From Methanoregula sp. (lineage in GTDB: Archaea; Halobacteriota; Methanomicrobia; Methanomicrobiales; Methanospirillaceae), in assembly GCA_022711635.1 (NCBI GenBank), contig JAKLEQ010000008.1, positions 1 to 37,696 on the forward strand: a stretch of DNA of 37,696 bases, written 5' to 3'. The position numbers were made by a program, and so were the translations under genes. Every line of letters starts with the position of its first letter. Positions within the stretch are counted from its first letter, which is position 1. Below, in pieces: positions 8,326 through 16,273 of the stretch. The notes under the pieces are model-generated. The model saw only the letters and a program-made list of their open reading frames with translations. It was not told the DNA's origin and searched no databases.

Positions 8326-9357
8326 TTATGTTGTCGTTGCAGCCGCTGCAGCGGTTGTCGCTGCCGCGGTGGCTGCAGGCTTGACATCTGTCGCCTGAGT
8401 GGTGTGGTCGCCGACCCAGCCTGCCGGAGCTTCGGGTACGGAGACGCTCATCGGGGTGAACAGCGACTTGCCGTACTTGTCTTTCCCGAAGTCTGCGATC
8501 TTGGTCTGGGTGTCGTCGGCAATCAGGAAGTTGACGAAGTTGTTCGCCATCTGGATCTTCTCGATGGGCTGCTTGTCGTTATAGACGGTCATGACGCTGT
8601 AGATATTCAGCAGGCTCTTGCCGGATGCCACCAGCGGGACGACCGAAAGGTTGGTCTTGTATGCAAGGTAGGTCCCTTCATCGGTCAGGGCGTACGCGTT
8701 CTTCTCGCTCGCCATCTGGAGGGTCTCTCCCATGCCCTTGCCGGCCTCGATATACCAGGCGCCGGACTTCTGGACGTTTGCAGAGTAGTTGTATCCCGCG
8801 CTCTTCCAGATATTCTGCTCTGCAGTGTGGGTACCCGATTTGTCGCCGCGCGAGACGAAAGCAACGCCGGCTGTCCCGTTCGTGCCCTTCACGATCAGGG
8901 TCGTGAACGCCGCTTCGGGCGCCATGTCCCTGATGCCCGCCGGATCATTTGCGGGTCCCACGATCTCGAAGTAGTTCGAGGCGAAGGAGCGCCGGTTCAG
9001 GCCGAATCCGTCCTTCATAAAAGCGAGTTCCTGCGAGGGCGAGTGGACGAGGAGGATGTCGGCATCGCCGGCTTTTGCAAGCTCGATCGCCTTGCCGGTG
9101 CCCTGCGACGTGATCTTTAAGTCAACGTTATACTTCTCCTCGAAGATGGGTTCGAGGTAGTTGAGCAGGCCGGTGTCATACAGGCTCGTTGTCGTCGCGA
9201 TGACAAGCGTTGACTTTTCTGCTGCTGCAGTTGTTGCGGCAGGTGCTGCGGTTGTCTCGGCCGGTGTCGCCGGCTGGCTTGTACATCCGCTGAATACTCC
9301 CATAGCAACGAGGAAGAATACGAGCAGAATCGTTGATAGTTTCAAGGAACCTCTCAT
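8326..9357 (-). CDS. tupA: tungstate-binding lipoprotein
   Basis: 343 residues from the chosen ATG. A lipoprotein signal ends in GVFSGCTSQ, so the mature protein is anchored through the cysteine outside the membrane. A Thr/Ala/Pro linker follows, then LVIATTTSLYDTGLLNYLEP, the TTTS signature of TupA-type tungstate-binding proteins, and DADILLVHSPSQE plus SRGDKSGTH, both typical of the fold. The last about 25 residues are a second Ala/Thr-rich tail, which is unusual. GGAAAGGA upstream fits the ATG at 9357 best; an ATG at 9363 adds two residues and a GTG at 9390 is less likely. The protein captures tungstate for TupBC. Confidence 0.93.
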   Translation of the reverse strand: MRGSLKLSTILLVFFLVAMGVFSGCTSQPATPAETTAAPAATTAAAEKSTLVIATTTSLYDTGLLNYLEPIFEEKYNVDLKITSQGTGKAIELAKAGDADILLVHSPSQELAFMKDGFGLNRRSFASNYFEIVGPANDPAGIRDMAPEAAFTTLIVKGTNGTAGVAFVSRGDKSGTHTAEQNIWKSAGYNYSANVQKSGAWYIEAGKGMGETLQMASEKNAYALTDEGTYLAYKTNLSVVPLVASGKSLLNIYSVMTVYNDKQPIEKIQMANNFVNFLIADDTQTKIADFGKDKYGKSLFTPMSVSVPEAPAGWVGDHTTQATDVKPAATAAATTAAAAATTT

Positions 9358-9401
9358 TATCATCAGTCCTTTCCAGAGAACATAGAGCACGATGATAGAT
9401 A

Positions 9402-9413
9402 TTATTTATTATC
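9402..9413 (-). promoter_or_regulatory. TATA box of tupA
   Basis: The AT-rich run ATAATAAATAAT on the minus strand lies about 45-55 bases before the tupA start. It predicts transcription from about 9380, a leader of about 20 bases that includes the GGAAAGGA site. The shared TTAACCA motif (9436-9442) and an inverted repeat (9458-9478) lie just upstream. Confidence 0.5.
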
Positions 9414-9451
9414 CGACTTTGTATAATTCCAGTCATTAACCAACTGGTAAG

Positions 9452-9481
9452 GCAGGTGGTATAATCATTTGTTATACCTGC
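9452..9481. promoter_or_regulatory. inverted repeat upstream of tupA, candidate operator
   Basis: GGTATAA (9458-9464) and TTATACC (9472-9478) form a perfect 7-base inverted repeat with a 7-base spacer; GCAGGT (9452-9457) and ACCTGC (9476-9481) add an overlapping outer pair. It lies between the regulator-like gene (stop at 9488) and tupA. Two reverse TATA-type half-sites separated by 6-7 bases resemble operators of ModE-like oxyanion regulators, but the match is loose. A factor-independent terminator for the upstream gene is the alternative. Confidence 0.45.
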
Positions 9482-9487
9482 AGATGG

Positions 9488-9862
9488 TCAGTCCGGGAAT
9501 TTTTTCATCAGTTCCCGGAATACAGCAGCGCCAAGAATTTTTTCGGTCTCTTCCCGGTACCGGGTCTTCATCAACCCGATCATCATCCTGCTGCCTTTTC
9601 CGGTAGTAAGGATCCCGACCCTTTCGGCCCTCGTTACCAGCTCTTCCTGTTCCATCATGGCAAAATACGGCAGGACATAATAGTGCGGGACTTCGAGATA
9701 TTCCGCGAGTCTCCTCGTTGTCGGAAATTTGATCCGGAAACCATCCTGTACGAATGTAATGGTAATCGCCTGTTCCTGGATCTGGATGCGTACCGCAGCA
9801 TCAAAGAGGGTATCGATGGAAATTACGACCATAACCTGATTCATGGGGATATTGGATAACAT
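9488..9862 (-). CDS. winged-helix-like protein, possible tungstate regulator
   Basis: 124 residues. Beta strands near the N-terminus (VMVVISID, QAITITFVQDGFRIKF) are followed by a helix-turn-helix-like stretch: TTRRLAEYLEVP, then HYYVLPYFAMMEQEELV, then a wing-like hairpin TRAERVGILTTGKG, and a C-terminal amphipathic helix (YREETEKILGAAVFRELMKKF). I do not recognise a named family. The location directly upstream of tupA, on the same strand and behind a long leader, suggests local control of tungstate uptake; this is inference. The ATG at 9862 is used; ATG at 9844 would remove six residues. No ribosome site is obvious at normal spacing. Confidence 0.7.
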   Translation of the reverse strand: MLSNIPMNQVMVVISIDTLFDAAVRIQIQEQAITITFVQDGFRIKFPTTRRLAEYLEVPHYYVLPYFAMMEQEELVTRAERVGILTTGKGSRMMIGLMKTRYREETEKILGAAVFRELMKKFPD

Positions 9863-10062
9863 CCCTTAAAGAAGATGGGTACTGCCCGTTCTCTACCGCT
9901 CAGTCCCGATCTGCTGTCCAGTGTCGCACTTCTCGAACCGGCAGAGAAAAGGATCATAGGCTGGTAAGGGTCCCCCGGTCAATGGCGTTGACGGGACGGC
10001 CCCTCTCTGGATGAGGGTGTTGTTCGAGGTTCCCTGCGTCCCTCGGGAGACCCGTCCTGATC
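9863..10062 (-). ncRNA. predicted structured leader or small RNA upstream of the regulator-like gene
   Basis: A strong TATA box (10082-10090, minus strand) predicts an RNA starting near 10060, about 200 bases before the next start codon. The predicted RNA begins at a stem that closes a three-way junction: GGACGG (10057-10052) pairs with CCGTCC (9999-9994), enclosing hairpins CGAGG/CCTCG (10044-10040 with 10029-10025) and CCCTC/GAGGG (10017-10013 with 10005-10001). Two more hairpins follow: GTCAA/TTGAC (near 9990-9978) and TTCTC/GAGAA (near 9950-9932). No known riboswitch class is recognised. The only frame through it starts upstream of the TATA box, so it is unlikely to be translated. Confidence 0.4.
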
Positions 10063-10081
10063 TACCCATTTCTGGGCGATC

Positions 10082-10090
10082 TTTTATATG
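10082..10090 (-). promoter_or_regulatory. TATA box of the leader and regulator-like gene
   Basis: CATATAAAA on the minus strand is a near-ideal archaeal TATA box; the expected start is about 26 bases downstream, near 10060, exactly where the predicted junction stem begins. The region beyond it (10091-10150) is very AT-rich and is shared with the divergent gene at 10216. Confidence 0.55.
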
Positions 10091-10118
10091 CACCATCAAT
10101 TAATAAATAGTTATTGTC

Positions 10119-10136
10119 AATCAAAATATATTGATT
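10119..10136. promoter_or_regulatory. inverted repeat in the divergent control region
   Basis: AATCAA (10119-10124) and TTGATT (10131-10136) form a perfect inverted repeat around AATATA, which itself looks like a TATA element for the plus-strand gene at 10216. A protein bound here could block that promoter and influence the divergent regulator promoter 30 bases away. Inferred. Confidence 0.4.
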
Positions 10137-10215
10137 TAACCGTACCATTCTCCTGTCGGGGGATAAATCGCAAGGATTTTCACCTAGCAACCGAAAAAAC
10201 CTCTTTTGATCTTTC

Positions 10216-10635
10216 ATGGGTGCCAGCTCTGATGTCATGCACGATTTTGTAACGCAGGAGATCCGCCGTCTCTATTCAACGTACAATGGCTGGAATATAA
10301 CATCGCGAAGCCAGAAAACCGAGTACGATGAGGTCATTTCCCTTCAGCGGTTCGAAAGCGGTCACCGGGAAATTGTTAAAGTTGGAGTTACCTTCGCAAA
10401 GGAGATCAATCCGGATCTCATCAACACGGTAACAATCCCGGAGCGCTCACCCGACGGGACCGTGGCACGGTTCAGCGCAGCCCTGGTCCTGCCTCTCAAC
10501 GCAGATACTTCAGCAGCTCCGGGGAATGTCGCCGTCCACCACATGCATTCGTTTGCCTATGATGGCGATTCACTCATCTGGCTCAAGAAGCCGGTCTGCG
10601 CAAGTGCGGGTGCGGCAGCGCCGTCTGCCAAATAA
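10216..10635 (+). CDS. hypothetical protein between tup and fdh
   Basis: 139 residues; an internal ATG at 10237 (MHDFVTQEIRRLYSTYNGW) is an equally possible start. The sequence alternates helix and strand: FVTQEIRRLYSTYNGWNIT, then YDEVISLQRFESGHREIVKVGVTFAKEI, and a Pro/Ala-rich end (CASAGAAAPSAK). The order helix - acidic strand - K/R strand faintly resembles restriction-endonuclease-like folds, but no complete D-(E/Q)xK motif is visible, so no nuclease call is made. There is no signal peptide. Coding potential is supported by GC-rich third positions and AT-rich flanks. Function unknown. Confidence 0.65.
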   Translation: MGASSDVMHDFVTQEIRRLYSTYNGWNITSRSQKTEYDEVISLQRFESGHREIVKVGVTFAKEINPDLINTVTIPERSPDGTVARFSAALVLPLNADTSAAPGNVAVHHMHSFAYDGDSLIWLKKPVCASAGAAAPSAK

Positions 10636-10652
10636 ACCCGGCACTCCTTTTG

Positions 10653-10659
10653 TTAACCA
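10653..10659 (+). promoter_or_regulatory. TTAACCA element upstream of fdhA
   Basis: TTGTTAACCA (10650-10659) lies 58 bases before the fdhA TATA box. The same ten bases occur 60 bases before the TATA box of moeA at 16274, and the seven-base core also lies upstream of tupA, the OsmC gene and the DsrE gene. Candidate binding site for an upstream activator or repressor. Confidence 0.4.
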
Positions 10660-10710
10660 AATCAGTATAACCCACTTTTAGAAATCGCTTTTTATCCATT
10701 CTTCAGAACG

Positions 10711-10719
10711 CTTATATAC
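10711..10719 (+). promoter_or_regulatory. TATA box of fdhAB
   Basis: CTTATATAC lies about 80 bases before the fdhA ATG and predicts a start near 10740, with a leader of about 56 AT-rich bases. The ribosome site GGAG (10785-10788) is 7 bases before the ATG. Confidence 0.6.
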
Positions 10720-10795
10720 TCCTCTCGCAGACTATTTTCGTTCAACAAATTAATTCAATTAACTAAATCTGAAAATTAACCTATGGAGATGTTGA

Positions 10796-12862
10796 ATGAC
10801 TGATGCAAAACTTGATTTGAAATACGTTCCGACCACGTGCCCGTACTGCGGTGTTGGCTGTGGCCTGAACCTTGTTGTCAAGGGAAACACGCTGGTGGGT
10901 GTTGAACCCTACAAGCGTTCCCCGATCAACGAAGGCAAGCTCTGCCCCAAGGGGGAGACCTGCTGGGAGACCGTCCAGAAGCCGGGTCGGCTGACAAAGC
11001 CGCTGATCAAGAAAGATGGCAAGTTTGTCGAGGCCTCCTGGGACGAAGCCCTTGACCTGATCGTGAAGAAATTTACGGAGATCTACCAGGCCGGCGGCCC
11101 CAAGGCGCTGGGCTTCCAGACCTCCTGCCGTACGGTCAACGAGGACTGCTACGCACTCCAGAAGTGGGCACGCTGCGGATTTCTGACAAATAACGTCGAC
11201 AACTGCGCCCGTATCTGCCATGGACCTTCCGTTGCCGGTCTCTCGCTCTCGTTCGGGTCCGGCGCAGCCACCAATCCGTTCGAGGATGTACTCAACTCCG
11301 ACCTGATCGTCATGTGGGGCTCCAATGCCGTCGAAGCCCACCCGCTTGCCGGCCGCCGGGTCATGCAGGCCAAGAAAAAGGGCATCCCGATCATTGTTGT
11401 CGACCCGCGGCTCTCCGCCACCGCACGGCTCGCAGATGACTGGATCCGGTTCAACCCGTCGACCCACATCGCGCTCGCCAACAACATGATGTACCACATC
11501 ATCAAGGAAGGCCTCGAGGACAAGGAGTTCATCAAGGAGCGTACGAAAGGCTTCGATGACCTCAAAAAGACGGTCGAGAAGTATGCTGACGCCACGAATA
11601 TCCACGGTGTCCCGCAGGAGAAGGTCAGGGAGTTTGCCCGCAGGTATGCAACCGCAAAGAACGCGGTCATCATCTACTGCCTCGGCATCACCGAGCTGAC
11701 CACCGGGACCGACAACGTCCGGTCGATGGGCAACCTCTCGCTCTTAACCGGCAACATCGGGCGCCCGGGTGTGGGTGTCAACCCGCTCCGCGGCCAGAAC
11801 AACGTGCAGGGCGCCTGCGATATGGGCGCATACCCGAACGTCTTCTCCGGCTACCAGGCGGTGGCAGTCCCCGACAACCGGGCAAAGATGGAGAAGGGCT
11901 GGTTCCTGAAAGAGGGCTCGCTCCCTGACTGGTATGGCGTGACCTTAACCGAGCAGATCAACCAGGCCGGCGACCCGATCAAGGCAATGTACTTCCTCGG
12001 CCTGAACCCGACGGTCTCTTACCCCGACTCGAACCATGTCCGGGCCCAGCTGCAGAAGCTCGACTTCTGCGTCATGCAGGATATCTACTGGAACGAGAGC
12101 TGCGAGTTCGCGGACGTCGTACTGCCCGGCACCTGCTTTGCCGAGAAGGACGGCACGTTCACGAGCGGCGAGCGCCGTGTCAACCGCGTCCGGAAGGCTG
12201 TCGATGGCCCCGGCGAGTCGAAGTACGACTGGGAGATCATCAGCCTGCTCGCGAAGAAGATGGGCCTCAAGGGATTTGACTGGAAGTCTGCAAAGGACGT
12301 CTGGGATGACATGCGTGCAGTCACCCCCGGCCAGTTCGGTGTGACCTACGAGAAGATCGAGAAACCCGAGGCAATCCACTGGCCTTGTCCGACCATCGAG
12401 CACCCGGGGACGCCGATCCTCCATATCGGGAAGTTCTCCGCGGCGGATGGCAAGGGCACCATGTTCGGCCTCGAGTACCGCCCGCCGGCAGAAGTAGCCG
12501 ATGCGGAGTACCCGTTCACGCTCATGACCGGTCGTGTGATCTTCCACTACCACACGAGGACCCAGACCGACCGCTCCCCGACTTTGCACTACGAGGTGCC
12601 CGAGAACTACGTCCAGATGAACACGCAGGACGCAAAGGAGCTCGGGGTCAAGAACCTCGAGAAGATCAAGGTGACGAGCCGCCGCGGCGAATCCATCGCC
12701 ATTGCGCGGGTAAGCGAGGACGTCGCCCCGAAAGTCATGTACATGCCCATGCACTTCTACAAGGGTGCAAATCAGCTCACCAACACCGCGCTCGACCCGC
12801 TCTCCAAGATGCCGGAGCTCAAACACTGTGCCGTCAAGGTTGAGAAGATCACGGAGGCATGA
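10796..12862 (+). CDS. fdhA: F420-dependent formate dehydrogenase, alpha (catalytic) subunit
   Basis: 688 residues. The N-terminal [4Fe-4S] site is CPYCGVGC...LCPKG (C15, C18, C22, C50), with the electron-relay lysine two residues later. The Mo/W ligand is cysteine in NCARICHGP (C141), not selenocysteine. GSNAVEAHPLAGRR and TGNIGRPGVGVNPLRGQNNVQGACDMG bind the two pyranopterin guanine dinucleotides; ADVVLPGTCFAEKDGTFTSGERRVNRV is characteristic of the family. The C-terminal part (about 570-680) is the dinucleotide-binding beta-barrel. It oxidises formate to CO2 and passes electrons to FdhB. In Methanomicrobiales FdhAB can also feed heterodisulfide reductase directly. It shares an ATGA overlap with fdhB. 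No formate transporter gene is adjacent. Confidence 0.97.
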   Translation: MTDAKLDLKYVPTTCPYCGVGCGLNLVVKGNTLVGVEPYKRSPINEGKLCPKGETCWETVQKPGRLTKPLIKKDGKFVEASWDEALDLIVKKFTEIYQAGGPKALGFQTSCRTVNEDCYALQKWARCGFLTNNVDNCARICHGPSVAGLSLSFGSGAATNPFEDVLNSDLIVMWGSNAVEAHPLAGRRVMQAKKKGIPIIVVDPRLSATARLADDWIRFNPSTHIALANNMMYHIIKEGLEDKEFIKERTKGFDDLKKTVEKYADATNIHGVPQEKVREFARRYATAKNAVIIYCLGITELTTGTDNVRSMGNLSLLTGNIGRPGVGVNPLRGQNNVQGACDMGAYPNVFSGYQAVAVPDNRAKMEKGWFLKEGSLPDWYGVTLTEQINQAGDPIKAMYFLGLNPTVSYPDSNHVRAQLQKLDFCVMQDIYWNESCEFADVVLPGTCFAEKDGTFTSGERRVNRVRKAVDGPGESKYDWEIISLLAKKMGLKGFDWKSAKDVWDDMRAVTPGQFGVTYEKIEKPEAIHWPCPTIEHPGTPILHIGKFSAADGKGTMFGLEYRPPAEVADAEYPFTLMTGRVIFHYHTRTQTDRSPTLHYEVPENYVQMNTQDAKELGVKNLEKIKVTSRRGESIAIARVSEDVAPKVMYMPMHFYKGANQLTNTALDPLSKMPELKHCAVKVEKITEA

Positions 12863-14118
12863 AGATGGCAAAGAAAGGCGATATGCTCTACGCATGGACC
12901 AATGACGCCAATATCAAGGAGAAAGCAGAACTCGGCGGCGCGGTCACGGCACTCTGGAAGTACGCCCTCGAGTCAAAGACCGTCGATGCAGTTCTGGCGG
13001 TCACCAAAGGTGTCGACCTGTATGATGCCAAGCCCGTCATCATCACCGATCCCAAGGACCTTGCAAAGACGGCCGGCTCGCTCCACTGCGGCACGCTGCT
13101 GATGGCAAAACTCATCAAGAAATACTTCGATGGCGCCGAGAATGTGAAGATCGGCGTTACCGTCAAGGGCTGCGACATGATGGGCATGTACGAACTTGCC
13201 AAGCGCAAGCAGATCAACCTTGACAATGTCATCATGATCGGCGTGAACTGCGGCGGCTCGGTCAGCCCTGTCAGTGCCCGTAAGATGATCAAGGAGAAGT
13301 TCGGTGTCGATCCCGAGAAGGTTCACAAGGAAGAGATCGATAAGGGCCAGTTCATCATCGAGTACGAGGGTGGGCACAAGGGCATCTCCGTCGATGAACT
13401 CGAAGAGGCCGGCTTCGGCCGCAGGACCAACTGCCGCCGGTGCAAGCTGAAGATCCCGCGGCAGGCCGACCTCGCCTGTGGGAACTGGGGTGTTATCGGG
13501 GAAAAGGCCGGAAAGGCAACGTTCGTCGAGGTCTGCTCTGAGAAGGGTGCAAACCTCGTCTCCGGCGCCGTCAAGGCCGGCGTCCTCGCAACCGAGGCAG
13601 CAAACCCCAAGGGACTCGAGATCCGGGCCAAGGTTGAGGGTGCAATGCTGAAGCTCGGCGACAAGTGGCGCAAGAAGAACTTCGAGGCCCTGGGCGAAGG
13701 AAAAGATCGTCTCAAGAAGATCATGGCCGAGACCGCACGGTGCATCAAGTGTTACGGCTGCATCGATGCCTGCCCGATCTGTTACTGTGTCGAGTGCACG
13801 ACCAAGAACCCGAAGTATGTCGCGCCCGGCTACCTGCCCGTGGACTTCATGTTCCACCTGATCCGGTACGCCCACATTGCCGACTCGTGCGTCAACTGCG
13901 GCCAGTGCGAAGAGGTCTGCCCGGCCGAGATCCCGAACGCGCTCTTCATGCACTCCCAGCAGGTCGAGCTGGAGAAGATGTTCGGGCACATGCCGGGCGT
14001 CGACATGTCACTCCCGCTCCTTGCCATGGTCGAGGAGAAAGAGGAACGCGCCCGGCTCAACAACACCGGCAGCGACATGATCTACGAGAACGTCTTTTCC
14101 CCCGTCTCAAAGAAGTAA
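12859..14118 (+). CDS. fdhB: F420-dependent formate dehydrogenase, beta subunit
   Basis: 419 residues. The N-terminal and central part (about 1-260) is the FrhB/FdhB flavin- and F420-binding fold, with GAVTALWKYALE, KGCDMMGMYEL and the NCRRC plus DLACGNWGV cluster-binding region. Two C-terminal ferredoxin motifs follow: CIKCYGCIDACP (C295-C305) and CVNCGQCEEVCP (C344-C354). It moves electrons between the FdhA chain and coenzyme F420 through FAD. The start overlaps the fdhA stop (ATGA), so the two are coupled and made in equal amounts. A T-rich stretch ends the operon. Confidence 0.97.
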   Translation: MKMAKKGDMLYAWTNDANIKEKAELGGAVTALWKYALESKTVDAVLAVTKGVDLYDAKPVIITDPKDLAKTAGSLHCGTLLMAKLIKKYFDGAENVKIGVTVKGCDMMGMYELAKRKQINLDNVIMIGVNCGGSVSPVSARKMIKEKFGVDPEKVHKEEIDKGQFIIEYEGGHKGISVDELEEAGFGRRTNCRRCKLKIPRQADLACGNWGVIGEKAGKATFVEVCSEKGANLVSGAVKAGVLATEAANPKGLEIRAKVEGAMLKLGDKWRKKNFEALGEGKDRLKKIMAETARCIKCYGCIDACPICYCVECTTKNPKYVAPGYLPVDFMFHLIRYAHIADSCVNCGQCEEVCPAEIPNALFMHSQQVELEKMFGHMPGVDMSLPLLAMVEEKEERARLNNTGSDMIYENVFSPVSKK

Positions 14119-14132
14119 AGATATCCTCACAA

Positions 14133-14148
14133 TTTTTTCTTTTTTTCC
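14133..14148 (+). terminator. T-rich terminator of fdhAB
   Basis: Two runs of T (TTTTTT and TTTTTTT, separated by C) lie 15-30 bases after the fdhB stop. Archaeal RNA polymerase stops at such oligo-T tracts without a hairpin. The converging moeA-type gene ends at 14168. Confidence 0.65.
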
Positions 14149-14167
14149 GTTGGTTTAAAAAATAGCA

Positions 14168-16093
14168 TCATGAAGAAGACGGGTAATCCGGTGCTTCCGG
14201 AAGGTCTTCCACGGATGAAGGAATGAGGGACTTCTCACCGTCCGTCACCCGGATCGACCCGGTACGGGTGAGATTGTACCCTCCGACCTTCTCGAGAACC
14301 GCCCGGAAATCCGGTGACCTGATGAGGGAGACCAGCTTCCGGATCCGGGGATCGCTGAGAGTCTCCTTCCTCATGACCAGCTCGTAGTCTTCGATCGCAA
14401 CAGGGAGGAAGAAAAACCCGTATGCACTGGCAATGCCGGATGTGCAGATCCCGGCATCGGCAAATCCGTCCCGGATCGCAGCGGCGACCGCAAGAGGGCT
14501 GTGGACCTCCTGAAGGTAACCGTCAATCTGCCGGGGATCGATACCTTCCTTGGCAAGCAGGGAATCGAGGACCACCCGCGACGGCGTTCCTCTCGGCGTA
14601 TTGATGAAGCGTGTATGGAGAAGGTCCGTAACATGCAGCTCATTGCGTGAGGCGATGCCGAGCCCGATTTTGGCGATATGAATGAAGGCGAGAACTCCGG
14701 AGTGGGGAAAAAGGCTTCCCGGCAGGTATGCCGTCGGAGGAGCGTTGACCGGAAGAACCAGGGGAGCTGCATGGCAGTTGTTCCCGGCAAGGGCGGATAT
14801 CCCGGCAGTATTCCCCGGGTTCGTGGCCTGAATGAATAATCCCTCATTACGGGCGAGCCCGCCAAGTTCCTCGAGTGCCGGGTCGATGGATCCGGTAAAA
14901 ATGAGGGTGCGCCCGATGCTCCCGGGATCGGTCGTCAGCAGGACTTCGAGCGTAGTGCCTGCCTCGTATCCCTCGACCGGGGCAGGGATATGAACGTACC
15001 CGTTGGCTTTCACGGTTGCCATCTGGACAAAACCGCCTTTCCCATGGGGGGTGGCGATCAACTCGTTCCCCAGACGGCAGACAAAGAGAGGGACAAACTC
15101 GTCAAAACCGGGGTCGGAGGTGAGCGTCTGTGCAAGTCTCGCCGCGATCCGGAAGCGGGGCACCGGTGCAAATCCCCAGTGTTCGAGCAGGGGAGCTGCA
15201 AACTCCCGCAAGACGGTCTGGGCAGCGAGCGGGTAGCCCGGGAGACCGATGACCGGTTTCCCCTGGATATTTCCCAGCATGACCGGTTTGCCCGGCTTCA
15301 CCGCTACGCCGTGGAAGACCAGGTCCCCGAGCGACCGGATCACTCCTTCAGTAAAGTCCCGGGTACCTGCTGACGACCCGGCTGAGATCAGGACAAGGTC
15401 GTTTTCCGCAACGGCCGCTTGCAGGGCTTTTCGGATAAGATCGGGGTCGTCCGCCACGATCGGGTAGCGGGTACACCGGGCACCCATCTCGGAGAGGAAG
15501 ACCTGCGCCATGATCGTATTGCTCTCAACGACCTGACCTGGCTTTGGCCGGACACCGAACGGCACGAGTTCGCTGCCGGTCGGGATGATCCCGACCCGCA
15601 CCGCGAGGACGACGACCTCGGTGATCCCGTAGGTGACCAGGGCCCCGATATCGAAGGGGCGGATCAGGTGGCCGCGGGGAAGGACAAGCCTGCCCTGTTT
15701 GACATCCTCTCCTGCAGGGCGGACATGTTGACGGGGAGGGGCGGACTTTCGGATCTGGTAGCGGCCACCATCTTCCCAGACATCCTCGATCATGATGACC
15801 GCATCGAACTCCGGCGGTAGGACATTCCCCGTGTTGACCCTGACTGCATGCATGAGCGAAAGCGGGGTCCTGTCGGAAGCACCAATCGTCTCCCTGCTCC
15901 TTACCGCGATGCCGTCCATGGCAGAGACGCTGACTTCCGGGACGGAATACTGCGCAAAGACCGGCTCCGCAACAACCCTGCCGGATGCCTCCGTCACCGG
16001 AACGGTCTCGGTCCGGGACGGGGTAGGGAACGAGGCCGTGAGGAGCCGGAGGGCCTCATCGAGAGAGCGGAGTTCAAGGTAGCGTTTTACCAT
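14168..16093 (-). CDS. MoeA fused to a PBP-like domain
   Basis: 641 residues, about 240 longer than plain MoeA. Residues 1 to about 400 are MoeA: VSVSAMDGIAVRS (the Mg/MPT-site Asp), VNTGNVLPPEFDAVIMIED, RPAGEDVKQG, GIIPTGSELVP, and SAGSSAGTRDF plus KPGKPVMLG. From about 410, a periplasmic-binding-protein-like domain follows (FTGSIDPALEELGGLA; SALAGNNCHAAPL; GTPSRVVLDSLLAKEGI; ADAGICTSGIASAYGFFFLP). The MoeA half inserts Mo or W into the pterin dithiolene; the second half is expected to bind a small ligand, possibly the oxyanion. This fusion is a known archaeal architecture. It is divergent from moeA at 16274, 180 bases away. Confidence 0.92.
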   Translation of the reverse strand: MVKRYLELRSLDEALRLLTASFPTPSRTETVPVTEASGRVVAEPVFAQYSVPEVSVSAMDGIAVRSRETIGASDRTPLSLMHAVRVNTGNVLPPEFDAVIMIEDVWEDGGRYQIRKSAPPRQHVRPAGEDVKQGRLVLPRGHLIRPFDIGALVTYGITEVVVLAVRVGIIPTGSELVPFGVRPKPGQVVESNTIMAQVFLSEMGARCTRYPIVADDPDLIRKALQAAVAENDLVLISAGSSAGTRDFTEGVIRSLGDLVFHGVAVKPGKPVMLGNIQGKPVIGLPGYPLAAQTVLREFAAPLLEHWGFAPVPRFRIAARLAQTLTSDPGFDEFVPLFVCRLGNELIATPHGKGGFVQMATVKANGYVHIPAPVEGYEAGTTLEVLLTTDPGSIGRTLIFTGSIDPALEELGGLARNEGLFIQATNPGNTAGISALAGNNCHAAPLVLPVNAPPTAYLPGSLFPHSGVLAFIHIAKIGLGIASRNELHVTDLLHTRFINTPRGTPSRVVLDSLLAKEGIDPRQIDGYLQEVHSPLAVAAAIRDGFADAGICTSGIASAYGFFFLPVAIEDYELVMRKETLSDPRIRKLVSLIRSPDFRAVLEKVGGYNLTRTGSIRVTDGEKSLIPSSVEDLPEAPDYPSSS

Positions 16094-16158
16094 CGGGGAT
16101 CACGGGTTTTTTGTGAACGAAATGAGCTGGTACCGGTATTTTTGGTGTTGTTCGAATA

Positions 16159-16176
16159 AACAATTATTGTTAACCA
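16159..16176. promoter_or_regulatory. inverted repeat plus TTAACCA between the two moeA genes
   Basis: AACAATTATTGTT (16159-16171) is a perfect 13-base inverted repeat about a central T, directly followed by and overlapping TTAACCA (16170-16176). It lies between the divergent promoters, about 60 bases from the TATA box at 16229 and about 75 bases from the start of the minus-strand gene, so one bound protein could control both. Confidence 0.45.
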
Positions 16177-16228
16177 CCGGGAAATATCAATGGGACTTCG
16201 AAAAAGCATCGCGACTCCCGTTTCCAAG

Positions 16229-16238
16229 GATATATCCT
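16229..16238 (+). promoter_or_regulatory. TATA box of moeA
   Basis: GGATATATCC is centred about 40 bases before the ATG at 16274. It predicts a start near 16260 and a leader of about 14 bases containing AGGAAGG. This supports 16274, rather than the in-frame ATG at 16190, as the real start. Confidence 0.5.
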
Positions 16239-16273
16239 TCTCCGGTAACGATATCCTGTACAGGAAGGAACGG

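Noticed and set aside
9866-9950. tRNA-like pieces on the minus strand (GAGCGGTAGAGA and GGTTCGAG)
   Set aside because: They stand in the wrong order for D-arm and T-arm, with no acceptor stem or anticodon stem.
9893-10099. Minus-strand open frame of 68 codons upstream of the regulator-like gene
   Set aside because: Its start codon lies upstream of a strong TATA box on the same strand, so the message would not include it; the composition is not protein-like.
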